From Xanthobacteraceae bacterium (GTDB lineage Bacteria > Pseudomonadota > Alphaproteobacteria > Rhizobiales > Xanthobacteraceae): 35,413 nucleotides of DNA. The stretch lies in contig JAIESI010000233.1 of assembly GCA_019746135.1 (NCBI GenBank), positions 1 to 35,413 of the forward strand, read 5' to 3'. The notes beneath the pieces were generated by a model that saw nothing but the letters and a program-made list of their open reading frames with translations, was not told the DNA's origin and did no database searches. Shown in pieces: positions 1 through 7,782 of this stretch (positions are counted from its first letter, which is position 1; every line of letters begins with the position of its first letter). A program made the position numbers and the translations under genes.

Positions 1-42
1 GTCACAGGGAGTCAGCATCCGAGCCGCGCCGCAAGCCCCTTG

Positions 43-218
43 AGATGTGTGAATGTCGTAGCCCGCGAGGGGAGGGTGGCGGCGAAGCCGCCGGGTGGGG
101 AGAAATCTCCGCTTCTCGCTGGCCTCTCCCCACCCCCGCGCCATAGCGCGTCGAAGACGCGCGTGAGCGCGCTGGTGGCGCGGACCCTCCCCTCGCGGGC
201 TACCGCATGCACACATCT
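43..218. repeat. Palindromic interspersed repeat element, copy A
   Basis: The two ends (43-77 and 184-218) are inverted copies of each other: 35 bases with three mismatches by eye, starting AGATGTGTG and ending GAGGGGAGGGT. The interior holds a second motif (141-162, reverse orientation) shared with elements near 2.3 kb and 25.0 kb. The whole could fold into a long hairpin. Nothing in it looks coding. Bases 1-42 and 219-310 show no gene or clear signal. It resembles the small non-autonomous palindromic repeats scattered between genes in Rhizobiales; the family name is not known to me. Confidence 0.75.
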
Positions 219-310
219 TTTGACCGGTCGTCCGGCGCGAGGAAAAAATCGAATCTTTTCAGCGCTGGATCGGAGACCAAGATCACGCCGCTTCTCATAC
301 CGGGGGTCAT

Positions 311-1717
311 CTAAGTCTCTGTTTTGGATTCGGTTTTTGAGATGTGTGAATCCCGTAGCCTCGCGGGGAGGGAGGGCGCCGCCGATGCCGCAAGCGCTTG
401 CATCGCAGACGATCGATGCCGGTTCGGCGGCCGGGCAAAGCCGAAATGGTCGCGCAGGGTCGGCCCCTCGTAGTCGGTCCGGAACAGGCCGCGCTGCTGC
501 AGGATCGGGATCACGCCGCTGCAGAAGTCGTCGAGGCCGCCGGGGAAATAAGGCGGCATGACGTTGAAGCCGTCGGCCGCGCCGGCGACGAACCACTCCT
601 CCATCCGATCGGCAATCTGCTCGGGCGTGCCGCACATCACGAAATGGCCGCGGCCGGTCGCCACCATCTGCGCGAGCTGGCGCAGCGTGAGGTTGTCGCG
701 CCGCGCCGCGTCGGTGAGGAGCCTGGCGCGGCTCTGGATCTGCTCGGAGACCGGAAGCTCGGGCAGCGGGCCGTCGAGATCGTATTGCGAGACGTCGTGG
801 CCGAGCCGGTCGGACAGCATGCCGACCACCCTGCTCTGGTCGGCCCAGCCGTCGAGCAGCGCGAGCTTGTCGCGCGCCTCCGTCTCGGTGCCGCCCAGCA
901 CCGGCAGGAAACCCGGCATGATCGCGAGGTCCGCAGGCTTGCGCCCGAACCGAGGAAGCCTTGCCTTCAGTCCGCGGTAGAACACCTGCGCGCCTTCCAG
1001 CGTCTGATGTGCGGTGAAGACCACATCGCCGGTGCGGGCCGCCAGCTCCTGGCCGGGCTCGGACGAGCCGGACTGCACGATGATCGGATGGCCTTGCGGC
1101 GGACGCGAGGTGTTGAGCGGGCCTTTGACGGAAAAGAATTCACCCTTGTGATCGATGACGTGCCGCTTCGACTGATCGACGAAAACGCCGGTCGACTTGT
1201 CTCTCGGAAAGGCACCGTCGTCCCAGGAATCCCAGAGGGCACGCACCACGTCGATGCACTCCTCGGCGATGGCATAGCGGTCCGCGTGGGCCGGATGCTG
1301 CACGCCGAAATTCGCGCCGGTCGAGGCATAGGAGGTGGTGACCGCGTTCCACGCCGCGCGGCCGCCGCTGATGTGGTCAAGCGAGGCGAAGGCGCGCGCC
1401 AGATGGAACGGCTCGCCGTAGGTGGTCGAGGCGGTGGCGGCAAGCCCGATCCGGCTGGTCGCGACAGCGAACGCGGTGAGCACCATCAGCGGCTCGAGGC
1501 GCGCGATCTGCGACGGATGGCCGTCCTCGCTGCTGGTCAGCCCGTCGGCGAGGAACACCATGTCGAACCTGGCGCGCTCGGCCGTCACCGCCTGGCGGAT
1601 GAGATGCGGCAGGTTCTCGCTGCCGGAGTCGGCACCGGGATAGCGCCAGCCCGCGACGTGGTGCCCCGCCCCTTGCAGGAACATGCCGAGATGCATCTGC
1701 CGGGGTTTTTCAGTCAC
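311..1717 (-). CDS. LLM class flavin-dependent monooxygenase (NtaA/SnaA/DszA family)
   Basis: The 468-residue product belongs to the FMNH2-dependent bacterial luciferase-like monooxygenases that act on nitrilotriacetate, dibenzothiophene sulfone and similar compounds; a separate flavin reductase would supply FMNH2. Family features are the N-terminal MHLGMFLQG segment, FLADGL, the GEPFHLARAFASLDH region, SGGRAAWNAVT, HADRYAIAEE, and IVQSGSSEPGQELAARTGD near the middle. The GTG start at 1717 is preferred because GGAG lies six bases upstream; an internal ATG at 1696 is the alternative. The last 20 or so residues lie in repeat DNA and are unlike the family, so the original end was probably elsewhere. 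It is divergent from the nucleotidyltransferase gene 55 bases away. Substrate unknown. Confidence 0.88.
   Translation of the reverse strand: MTEKPRQMHLGMFLQGAGHHVAGWRYPGADSGSENLPHLIRQAVTAERARFDMVFLADGLTSSEDGHPSQIARLEPLMVLTAFAVATSRIGLAATASTTYGEPFHLARAFASLDHISGGRAAWNAVTTSYASTGANFGVQHPAHADRYAIAEECIDVVRALWDSWDDGAFPRDKSTGVFVDQSKRHVIDHKGEFFSVKGPLNTSRPPQGHPIIVQSGSSEPGQELAARTGDVVFTAHQTLEGAQVFYRGLKARLPRFGRKPADLAIMPGFLPVLGGTETEARDKLALLDGWADQSRVVGMLSDRLGHDVSQYDLDGPLPELPVSEQIQSRARLLTDAARRDNLTLRQLAQMVATGRGHFVMCGTPEQIADRMEEWFVAGAADGFNVMPPYFPGGLDDFCSGVIPILQQRGLFRTDYEGPTLRDHFGFARPPNRHRSSAMQALAASAAPSLPARLRDSHISKTESKTET
339..376. repeat. Solitary arm of the same repeat, inside the 3' end of the LLM gene
   Basis: The stretch beginning TGAGATGTGTGAAT and ending GGGGAGGGAGGG repeats the left arm of copy A (41-78) in the same orientation with a few changes. 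No inverted partner is seen to its right. It overlaps the last codons of the leftward monooxygenase gene, so the C-terminal tail of that protein is read from repeat sequence. Confidence 0.6.
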
Positions 1718-1772
1718 GTCAAACTCCGGAATGGTGGTAGAACAGGCGGCAGGAACAAGCCGGAAAGAAAAC

Positions 1773-2090
1773 ATGCAGCCCGACATTGAAAAGAAGCGCG
1801 AGGCCCTTGCCGCGCTCTGCCGCCGCTATGGCGTCAAGCGGCTGGAGGTCTTCGGCTCGGCGGCGCGTGGGCTGGACTTTGATCCGAGCAAGAGTGATTT
1901 CGATTTTCTGGTCGAATTCGAGCAGCGCAGCGACCTGCCCCCGGTCGAGCAGTTTTTCGGATTTGCCGAAGCGCTGGAAAGCCTGCTGGGACGGCCGGTC
2001 GATCTCGTCGAGCGCAAGGCGGTGGAGGCCAGCCGCAATTACATCCGGCGGCGCGCCATCCTGAGACACGCTGAAACGGTCTATGGCTGA
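1773..2090 (+). CDS. mntA: MntA-like minimal nucleotidyltransferase (antitoxin type)
   Basis: This is a 105-residue protein of the minimal nucleotidyltransferase family. The core motif is visible as FGSAARG followed by SDFDFLVEF, giving the GS...DxD active-site signature, and the C-terminal part contains the usual GRPVDLVERKA segment. In characterised MntA/HepT systems this enzyme AMPylates and neutralises a HEPN RNase toxin encoded immediately downstream. The ATG at 1773 follows a GGAAAG sequence, and the protein starts MQPDIEKKREAL as expected. The stop overlaps the start of a HepT remnant (ATGGCTGA at 2083-2090), the normal coupled arrangement. The catalytic residues look intact although its partner is broken. 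Confidence 0.85.
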   Translation: MQPDIEKKREALAALCRRYGVKRLEVFGSAARGLDFDPSKSDFDFLVEFEQRSDLPPVEQFFGFAEALESLLGRPVDLVERKAVEASRNYIRRRAILRHAETVYG

Positions 2091-2166
2091 ATTGCCCGAA
2101 CGAGACGCGGCGCTGCTTCTCGACATGCTGCTCGCAGCGCGTGACGCGCTGAGCGTCACGGGATAG
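2083..2166 (+). pseudogene. Truncated HepT-like HEPN toxin remnant
   Basis: The frame starts at an ATG overlapping the mntA stop and reads MAELPERDAALLLDML and a few more residues before a TAG at 2164-2166, 27 residues in all. This matches the usual beginning of HepT proteins (about 110-140 residues), but everything after the first helix is missing, including the Rx4-6H RNase motif. The DNA that follows is unrelated and leads into a repeat element. It is best read as a toxin deleted down to its N-terminus. Confidence 0.6.
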
Positions 2167-2169
2167 GCT

Positions 2170-2262
2170 TCAGTCATTGGTGACAGCATCCAACCAGCGA
2201 ATTTGATCCTCGCTGTCGAAGCATATCGGGCGAAAACGTACGTTGCTATCGTGGGTCAGCAG
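2170..2262 (-). other. Possible C-terminal fragment of an unidentified protein
   Basis: Reading leftward, a frame of about 30 codons (beginning LLTHDSNVRF, ending RWLDAVTND and a TGA at 2170-2172) has protein-like composition. It continues upstream only into the palindromic repeat. It may be the tail of a gene destroyed when the repeat arrived or when hepT was deleted. I do not recognise the family. Confidence 0.2.
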
Positions 2263-2267
2263 AGTGC

Positions 2268-2469
2268 TGAAACTCTCCCACGGTCATTCCGGGGCGCGCC
2301 CCTAAGCGCGTTCACGCGCGTCTTCGACGCGCTATGGGCGCGAGCCCGGAATCCAGTTTCGCAGGTGCTTTCTCCTGAACTGGATTCCGGGCCCGCCGCC
2401 ATAGCGCGTCGAAGACGCGCGCAAACGCGCTTGTGGCGGCGTCCCGGAATGACCGCGGGAGAGTTTTCA
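2268..2469. repeat. Palindromic interspersed repeat element, copy C
   Basis: Ends 2268-2292 and 2444-2469 are inverted copies (one mismatch, one single-base indel). Inside, GCGCGTCTTCGACGCGC with CTATGG (2316-2337) is repeated in inverted orientation at 2399-2420, and a further inverted pair around AACTGGATTCCGGGC lies nearer the centre (2346-2361 and 2377-2391). The whole 200 bases is a nested palindrome. Together with the hepT remnant it fills the 2091-2509 gap, and it ends about 40 bases before the CoA-transferase start. Confidence 0.75.
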
Positions 2470-2509
2470 GCAACCTGCTAGAGTTGAGACGTTGCCAAAG
2501 GAGAGCGCC

Positions 2510-3682
2510 ATGCGACCATTCGAGGGTATCCGGGTGATCGACGCGACCCACGTTCTGGCGGGGCCGTTCGCGGCCTATCAGCTCGGCGTGCTCGGCGCCG
2601 ACGTGATCAAGATCGAGGACCCGAACGACCCCGACCAGAGCCGCGGCTCGGGCACCGACAAGGCGCTCAACCAGAAGCTGATGGGCACGCAGTTCCTGAC
2701 CCAGGCCTCCAACAAGCGTTCGGTGGCGCTCGACCTCAAGCAGGAGCGCGACCGCGACGTCCTCAAGGCGCTGGTCAAGACCGCCGACGTGTTCGTCGAG
2801 AACTACCGCCCCGGCGCGTTCGAGGCGCTCGGCCTCGGCTACGAGGCGCTGTCGAAAATCAATCCGCGCCTGATCTACGCGTCGTTCTCGGCCTTCGGGC
2901 AGAACGGGCCGCGCGGCCCCCAGACCGCCTATGACCACGTGATCCAGGCGACCTCCGGCATCATGGCGATGACCGGGACCAAAGAGGTGAACCCGATCAA
3001 GTTCGGCTCGCCCGCGGTCGACTACGGCACCGGCATGACCGGCGCGTTCGCGCTCTCGGCGGCGCTTTATCAGCGCGAACGGACCGGCCAGGGCCAGCGC
3101 ATCGACATGGCGATGCTCGACGTCGCCATGATCCTGATGGCCTCACACGTGACCGGCTACCTGCGCAACGGCGTGCATCCGAAGCCGCACGGCAACCGCC
3201 ATCCGCACGCGACCAACGGCGCGTTCAAGACCAGGGACGGCACGCTGGTCATGCTCGGCGCGAGCAACATCCGCCAGCAGAAGCGGCTGTGGACCCTGCT
3301 CGGCAGGCCTGAGATGATCAAGCAGACCAACGACGAGCGCGACGCCGACCACGACCGCGAGATCGCGGTGCTGGAGGAGATCATGCTGACGCGCACTGCG
3401 GACGAGTGGGAGGAATTCCTGCAGGCCCGCCACGTCCCGGCGTGCCGCGTGCGCACCATGGGCGAGGCCATCGCCGATCCGCACCTCGCCTCGCGCGGCG
3501 TCCTTCACCGCCACGGCAGCGGCGGCAACGGCGTCGAAGGACCGTTCGGCGTGCCGCTCGCGGCGTTCACGTTCGCCCATGACGGGCCGCGCATCGATGC
3601 GCCGCCGCCGTCGCTGGGCCAGCACAATGCGGAAATCCTGGCCGAGCTCGGATTTGGCAAGCCGGAGGCGAAGCGGGCTTAG
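2510..3682 (+). CDS. CaiB/BaiF family (type III) CoA-transferase
   Basis: The 390-residue product is a family III CoA-transferase, which moves CoA between acyl-CoA and a free carboxylic acid through an aspartyl-CoA intermediate. Visible features are MRPFEGIRVIDATHVLAGP at the start, LGADVIKIE, FVENYRPG near residue 100, and PAVDYGTG with the likely catalytic Asp at about residue 171. The C-terminal half shows the GTLVMLGASN and VPACRVRTMGEA segments of the small domain. The ATG at 2510 has AAAGGAG seven bases upstream. It lies 172 bases before a Bug solute-binding gene on the same strand, which hints that it activates the acid taken up by that system. Substrate not determinable. Confidence 0.92.
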   Translation: MRPFEGIRVIDATHVLAGPFAAYQLGVLGADVIKIEDPNDPDQSRGSGTDKALNQKLMGTQFLTQASNKRSVALDLKQERDRDVLKALVKTADVFVENYRPGAFEALGLGYEALSKINPRLIYASFSAFGQNGPRGPQTAYDHVIQATSGIMAMTGTKEVNPIKFGSPAVDYGTGMTGAFALSAALYQRERTGQGQRIDMAMLDVAMILMASHVTGYLRNGVHPKPHGNRHPHATNGAFKTRDGTLVMLGASNIRQQKRLWTLLGRPEMIKQTNDERDADHDREIAVLEEIMLTRTADEWEEFLQARHVPACRVRTMGEAIADPHLASRGVLHRHGSGGNGVEGPFGVPLAAFTFAHDGPRIDAPPPSLGQHNAEILAELGFGKPEAKRA

Positions 3683-3854
3683 TCCTGCGCCGTGAACACT
3701 GGCTGAAACGCAGTCTGGCGGAGCCGAGAATGCGCGCTGCTCACATGTCGCACTGGCGTCGGGCGCGGAGCATGACATTCTCCCGTCTGCGGCCGACGCT
3801 CTGCTTCAGAACGACTGAGCTGCCGGCCAACGAAAACTCCAGCGAGGAAGCCCA

Positions 3855-4841
3855 ATGAAACACCCAAGACATTCGTTTCGGCATCTGGCAGCGGCCGCTG
3901 CCATTCTCACGGCGCTGTCCGCCATGGCCGGCGACCGGGATGCGCTGGCGCAGAGCCGACAACCGGTGCGGGTCGTCGTTCCGACGCCGCCCGCGGGCGT
4001 CAACGACCTGATGGCGCGCCTGCTGTCGGAATATGTCGGCCGGGTGCACGGCCTGAGCACGGTGGTCGAGAACCGGCCGGGCGCCGCCGAGGCGATCGGC
4101 ACCGAAAGCGTCGCGCGCGCGGCGCCGGACGGCAACACGCTGCTGTTCGCGTCGTCGCAGCTCGTCATCAATCCGCATCTGCGAAAATACAATTACCATC
4201 CGCTGGAAAGCTTCGAGCCGATCTGCCAGCTCGTGGTTGCGCCTACGGTGATGTCGGTCAACGGCACATCCGCCCACCGCAGCCTCAAGGACCTGCTCGA
4301 TGCGGCGCGCGCCAAGCCCGGCAGCGTGACCATGGCGAGCATCGGACCCGGAACGCCGTTCGATATCGGATTGGCGATGCTGAGGCGCGCCGCCGGCGTC
4401 GACATCACCTTCGTGCCCTACAACGGCAACGGTCCTTCGATCAACGCGCTGCTGGGCGACCACGTCACGTCGGCGTTCAACAGCTATTCGAGCGCAGCCG
4501 AGCAGATCAAGGCGGGAAAGATGCGGCCGCTCGCGGTTGCCATGCGGTCGCGCATCGAGCCGCTGCCCCAGGTGCCGACCGTGGCTGAATCCGGCTACCC
4601 GGACTACGAGGTGACGGTTCAGTTCGGGGTCTATGCGCCGGCGAACACGCCGAAGGACATTGCCGCGCAGTTCGCACGATGGTTCACCGAGGCGCTGCGG
4701 GCGCCCGAGATCAAGAGCAAGCTCGCCGCGCAGGAGCTTTACCCGCTCGGAATCTGCGGCGCCGAGTTCAGCGCGCACCTTCGCGCCGAGCACGAGAAAT
4801 ACGGCCGGGCCGTTCGGGAGGCGAATTTCAAGGTGGAATAA
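3855..4841 (+). CDS. Bug family tripartite tricarboxylate transporter substrate-binding protein
   Basis: This is a periplasmic solute receptor of the Bug/TctC type (328 residues) that binds a carboxylated small molecule. A signal peptide covers residues 1-32 with a likely cut at ALA|QS. The first ligand loop is VVVPTPPAGVNDLMARLL, followed by VVENRPGA and the second loop VPYNGNGPSINALLGD; the family ending with LRAEHEKYG is present. The ATG at 3855 follows GAGGAAG. It is the first of four such genes here, none beside TctA/TctB permease genes. The gene runs convergently into the MetE-like gene; the 74-base gap contains a 14-base perfect palindrome (4848-4861). Confidence 0.9.
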   Translation: MKHPRHSFRHLAAAAAILTALSAMAGDRDALAQSRQPVRVVVPTPPAGVNDLMARLLSEYVGRVHGLSTVVENRPGAAEAIGTESVARAAPDGNTLLFASSQLVINPHLRKYNYHPLESFEPICQLVVAPTVMSVNGTSAHRSLKDLLDAARAKPGSVTMASIGPGTPFDIGLAMLRRAAGVDITFVPYNGNGPSINALLGDHVTSAFNSYSSAAEQIKAGKMRPLAVAMRSRIEPLPQVPTVAESGYPDYEVTVQFGVYAPANTPKDIAAQFARWFTEALRAPEIKSKLAAQELYPLGICGAEFSAHLRAEHEKYGRAVREANFKVE

Positions 4842-4915
4842 GGGTTGGCCGGCGCGCCGGCATGGGAGTGGTGCAAATCGCCAAGGGCGCGGGCCCTGGT
4901 CCGGAACAAGGACGC

Positions 4916-6076
4916 TCAGCTCCAGAGGCGCCTTGTGGCGATGTCCGCGCCTTCGCGACAAGCCTTCAATTTGGCCCAGACCACGTCGGCCGAGACCGCT
5001 TCGGTCCCGGCCGAGGTGCCAAAACCGCAGTCGGTTCCAGCAATCACCCGGCTTCGATCGCCCACAGCGCCAACCGCTTCGCAAATGCGATTCGCCACGA
5101 CCATGGGATGCTCGACGAAATTGGTGGTGGTGTCGATCACGCCTGGAATCAGGAGCATGTCCGCAGGCAGCGGATTGCTCCTCAGCGCCGCGTATTCGTG
5201 TTGATGCCTGGGATTGGCAAACTCGATGCTCAGCGCCCCGACCCTGGCCTGATAAAGCAGAGGAAGCAGGGACGCGAGCGGATAATCGTGCGTATGCGGG
5301 TGTTCGGTGTTGCCCCAGCAGATATGCAACCGGATGCACTCGCGGCGGATTCCCGCCGTCGCACGATTGATGGCCTCGACGTTGATCTCCATCGCGCGCA
5401 GGAATTCGCGCTCGGTCTGGTTCTTGAACCTTCGTGCACGCTCCAGCCCGAAATCGGGCGCATCGAGCTGCAGAAGAAAGCCCGACGCGGCGATCAACTG
5501 GTATTCCTTTTTCAATTCGCGAGCCAGCGCGAAAACATAGGCCTCATAGGTGTCGTAGTATTTGTTTTCCATCGTCGTGGCGATGATGCCGGGCGATGCC
5601 GCCGTCATGAACGTCTCGGCGGGCTTTTGCGGAAGCCTCGCCAACGCTCCGGCGAACAGATCGCATTCGGCTTGTGCCGCCTTCAGATCGGTGTAACGGA
5701 GCTCGCCGATCGCCTGGGGCGGCGTGGCAATGCGATTGCGGCGACCCGCGCGTTGCGCCATCCGCTCCCGAAACAGCGGGAAATCCTCATAGTCCCGCGG
5801 AATTGGCCGGGTCGACTCGCCGCCGAAGCCTTCCATGCGCTGCGGGACGTACATGGAAAAGCCGACGCGCGGCTGCTCGCCGTCACTGACGACGTCCACG
5901 CCGGCGTCGAGCTGCGCCCGCAACACACCGGCGACGGCGCCGGCGCACTCGCGCTGCAAAATCGCCTCGTCGACGACCTCCCCGGCCTCCTGGTTCAGCA
6001 GCAACTCCGAGAGCCGTGCCGGGCGCGGCAAGCTGCCGCAATGCGTCGTCAAGATGCGATCACGGCTCGTCAACAT
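4916..6076 (-). CDS. MetE C-terminal-like methyltransferase (cobalamin-independent methionine synthase II family)
   Basis: The 386-residue protein corresponds to the C-terminal, zinc-bearing half of MetE and to the epoxyalkane:CoM transferase group. It opens with TTHCGSLPRP and carries LHICWGN (His-x-Cys zinc ligands), SIEFANPRHQHE and AGTDCGFGT (third Cys). The spacing from the first to the second Cys is about 96 residues by my count, longer than the roughly 82 of MetE. Without the MetE N-terminal half it is unlikely to be the cell's methionine synthase; demethylation or thiol-alkyl transfer in catabolism is plausible. GGGGAG lies eight bases before the ATG. It is the last gene of the leftward catabolic set and has a relative at 34.2 kb. 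Confidence 0.82.
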   Translation of the reverse strand: MLTSRDRILTTHCGSLPRPARLSELLLNQEAGEVVDEAILQRECAGAVAGVLRAQLDAGVDVVSDGEQPRVGFSMYVPQRMEGFGGESTRPIPRDYEDFPLFRERMAQRAGRRNRIATPPQAIGELRYTDLKAAQAECDLFAGALARLPQKPAETFMTAASPGIIATTMENKYYDTYEAYVFALARELKKEYQLIAASGFLLQLDAPDFGLERARRFKNQTEREFLRAMEINVEAINRATAGIRRECIRLHICWGNTEHPHTHDYPLASLLPLLYQARVGALSIEFANPRHQHEYAALRSNPLPADMLLIPGVIDTTTNFVEHPMVVANRICEAVGAVGDRSRVIAGTDCGFGTSAGTEAVSADVVWAKLKACREGADIATRRLWS

Positions 6077-6265
6077 GAATGGCGCTCCCCATCAGGCTGA
6101 ATTCAGTGACGCAGACGAAGAGAGCGGACCTTGTGATCGTTGAGCCCCGGCATCGCCCGGTCGATGCACTCCGCCACAATGTGAAGGTTGGCCGGGCACG
6201 GATGTTGCAGGTCCACTGTCCGAGCGGTCGAGCCCAAGTGGAAACAGAAGCCATCGCGCCTCGAT

Positions 6266-7162
6266 CTAAAAACTGACCGACAGCTCGCCGAGCTTCGCAG
6301 ACCCGGTGAATCCGAAGAACCGAGACGGATTGTCCCAGAGAATTTTCCGGCGGGCTTCCTTGCTGGGCACCCAACTGCTCAATACGTCGGCCTCGCGACG
6401 GTATTCAACCGGCGCAATCTTCATCGGCCGCTTTGCCGGCCCGACGTCGGGGTTCAGGAACGGCCAATCCGAACCCCAGATGCACCGTTCTACGCCAAAC
6501 GCGTCGAGCAGCTCGGCCGCATAGGGTCGCACATCCTCGTAAGGCTGTTCCTTCCAGGAAATCCGGAACCCGCCGGAAAGCTTGATGACGGCGCTGCTTG
6601 TGCGTCCAAATTGCAGCAGGGCCTGAAAACCAGCCTGATTCAGGCCCTCGGCAAGCATCGGCCAGCCGACGTGCTCGGCGATGATCTTCACCTCGGATCT
6701 CAGGAGCTGCGGGATGATCGAAGGCCACGCCCCGGCAGCAGCGAACACCTCGACCCAGAAGTCGTGCTTCTGACAGCGCCGGAGGAAGGCGCCCATCTTG
6801 TCGCTCTCGAAGAGGTGAGGATCGAACGTGATAAGGCTCAGACGAACACCCACGACGCCTCGACTCTTGAGATCGATGAAGTCCTCATCAGGGGCATCCA
6901 ACGGAAGCGCTGCGAGTGCCTTCACCGTGCCTTTCGACACGGCAATGACGTCCAGCATCGCGCGATTATCGAACGCGTAGGCGCCCGGCTGAATGAGGAG
7001 GCAATGAGTGATGCCGTTCTTTCCCAATGTCGCAAAGAGACCTGCAGGACTGGCCGCGAGATTGGTCTCGTCGATTCGGCTGCCGGTGGGGTGCAAGTAC
7101 GGATATCGTTGCGGCCAATGCGAGTGAAGGTGACAGTCGACGACGAACTCACTGGACGACAT
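6266..7162 (-). CDS. Amidohydrolase family (amidohydrolase 2) metal-dependent hydrolase
   Basis: This is a 298-residue TIM-barrel hydrolase of the group that includes 2-pyrone-4,6-dicarboxylate lactonase (LigI) and related decarboxylases. The metal-binding His-x-His is seen as VVDCHLHSHW at residues 7-16, a later His in IIAEHVGWP, and the barrel-end Asp in WGSDWPF at about residue 232. The ATG at 7162 has GGAG eight bases upstream; a TTG 33 bases earlier is less likely. It sits between the cupin and MetE-like genes in a leftward run. Because a LigB/LigA-like ring-cleavage dioxygenase lies on the other side of the divergent promoter, hydrolysis of a pyrone or lactone ring-cleavage product is a reasonable guess, not a demonstrated role. 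Confidence 0.82.
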   Translation of the reverse strand: MSSSEFVVDCHLHSHWPQRYPYLHPTGSRIDETNLAASPAGLFATLGKNGITHCLLIQPGAYAFDNRAMLDVIAVSKGTVKALAALPLDAPDEDFIDLKSRGVVGVRLSLITFDPHLFESDKMGAFLRRCQKHDFWVEVFAAAGAWPSIIPQLLRSEVKIIAEHVGWPMLAEGLNQAGFQALLQFGRTSSAVIKLSGGFRISWKEQPYEDVRPYAAELLDAFGVERCIWGSDWPFLNPDVGPAKRPMKIAPVEYRREADVLSSWVPSKEARRKILWDNPSRFFGFTGSAKLGELSVSF

Positions 7163-7370
7163 TGATGCTACTCCGTGGCCTGCAAGTATGGACAAAGATG
7201 GTGTGCCGGCGGCACGTCACGTTGCCGAAGGCATGAAGCGTGGTGATGGGGATTGATCGGGAATTCGATTCGATCTGCTTGCGGTGACGACTACGGCAAG
7301 CCGCTGCACATCCCGGATCAAGTCCGGAGCAGGCTTTCGCCGGAAAACGCCCCGGCGCGCACAACGGCGC

Positions 7371-7706
7371 TCACGGGGCATATTCAGGCCGCTTGGGCGT
7401 GAAGATGTCGATGTTGATCACCGTCTCATCACCCAACACTTCGCCCCAGTGGGTTACGCCTGACGGAATGACAACCAGGCCGCCCGGCCCGAGGTCGACG
7501 ACCTCGTCGCCGATGTGGAACCGCATGCGGCCTTCGGCGATGTAGGCGATTTGCTCATGTGGATGGCTGTGCGGCTTCGGCTCATGCCCCGGCGCAAGCC
7601 GATGCATGGCGATGGTTGCCGCACTTCCGGAAAAGGCCTTCTGTTCCACGCCCTGGCGGATCTGCTTCCACTCGATCTTGCTCCAATCGACCTGATGCAA
7701 ATTCAT
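7371..7706 (-). CDS. Small single-domain cupin protein
   Basis: The 111-residue protein is one cupin barrel. Motif 1 is visible as PHSHPHEQIAYIAEGRMRF (residues about 45-63), with His and Glu metal ligands, and motif 2 as PGGLVVIPSGVTHWGEV. Such proteins act as small dioxygenases, isomerases, decarboxylases or sensors. GGAG lies seven bases before the ATG at 7706. It belongs to the leftward set from 9237 to 4916; the 208-base gap to the next gene suggests a second promoter could serve the amidohydrolase. Exact reaction unknown. Confidence 0.85.
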   Translation of the reverse strand: MNLHQVDWSKIEWKQIRQGVEQKAFSGSAATIAMHRLAPGHEPKPHSHPHEQIAYIAEGRMRFHIGDEVVDLGPGGLVVIPSGVTHWGEVLGDETVINIDIFTPKRPEYAP

Positions 7707-7782
7707 GGCTCAACTCCATTGTTCGGTGTCCGGAAACGCGAGGTGACTTGAGCAATCAAGCTTCGGCTGCGCGGCGCACATC

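Noticed and set aside
2203..2481. Open frame across the 2.3 kb palindrome as a small protein gene
   Set aside because: Most of the frame lies in an inverted repeat that stays open on both strands because of its GC content; there is no ribosome-binding site or family resemblance.
3741..5339. A 532-codon open frame on the minus strand opposite the Bug and MetE-like genes
   Set aside because: It is antisense to a clear Bug gene with signal peptide, is Arg/Gly/His-rich with no family motif, and runs through two real genes; typical of open frames opposite GC-rich codons.
4916..6076. Calling the MetE-like proteins methionine synthase
   Set aside because: Only the C-terminal half of MetE is present and the zinc-ligand spacing differs, so the specific reaction is not supported.
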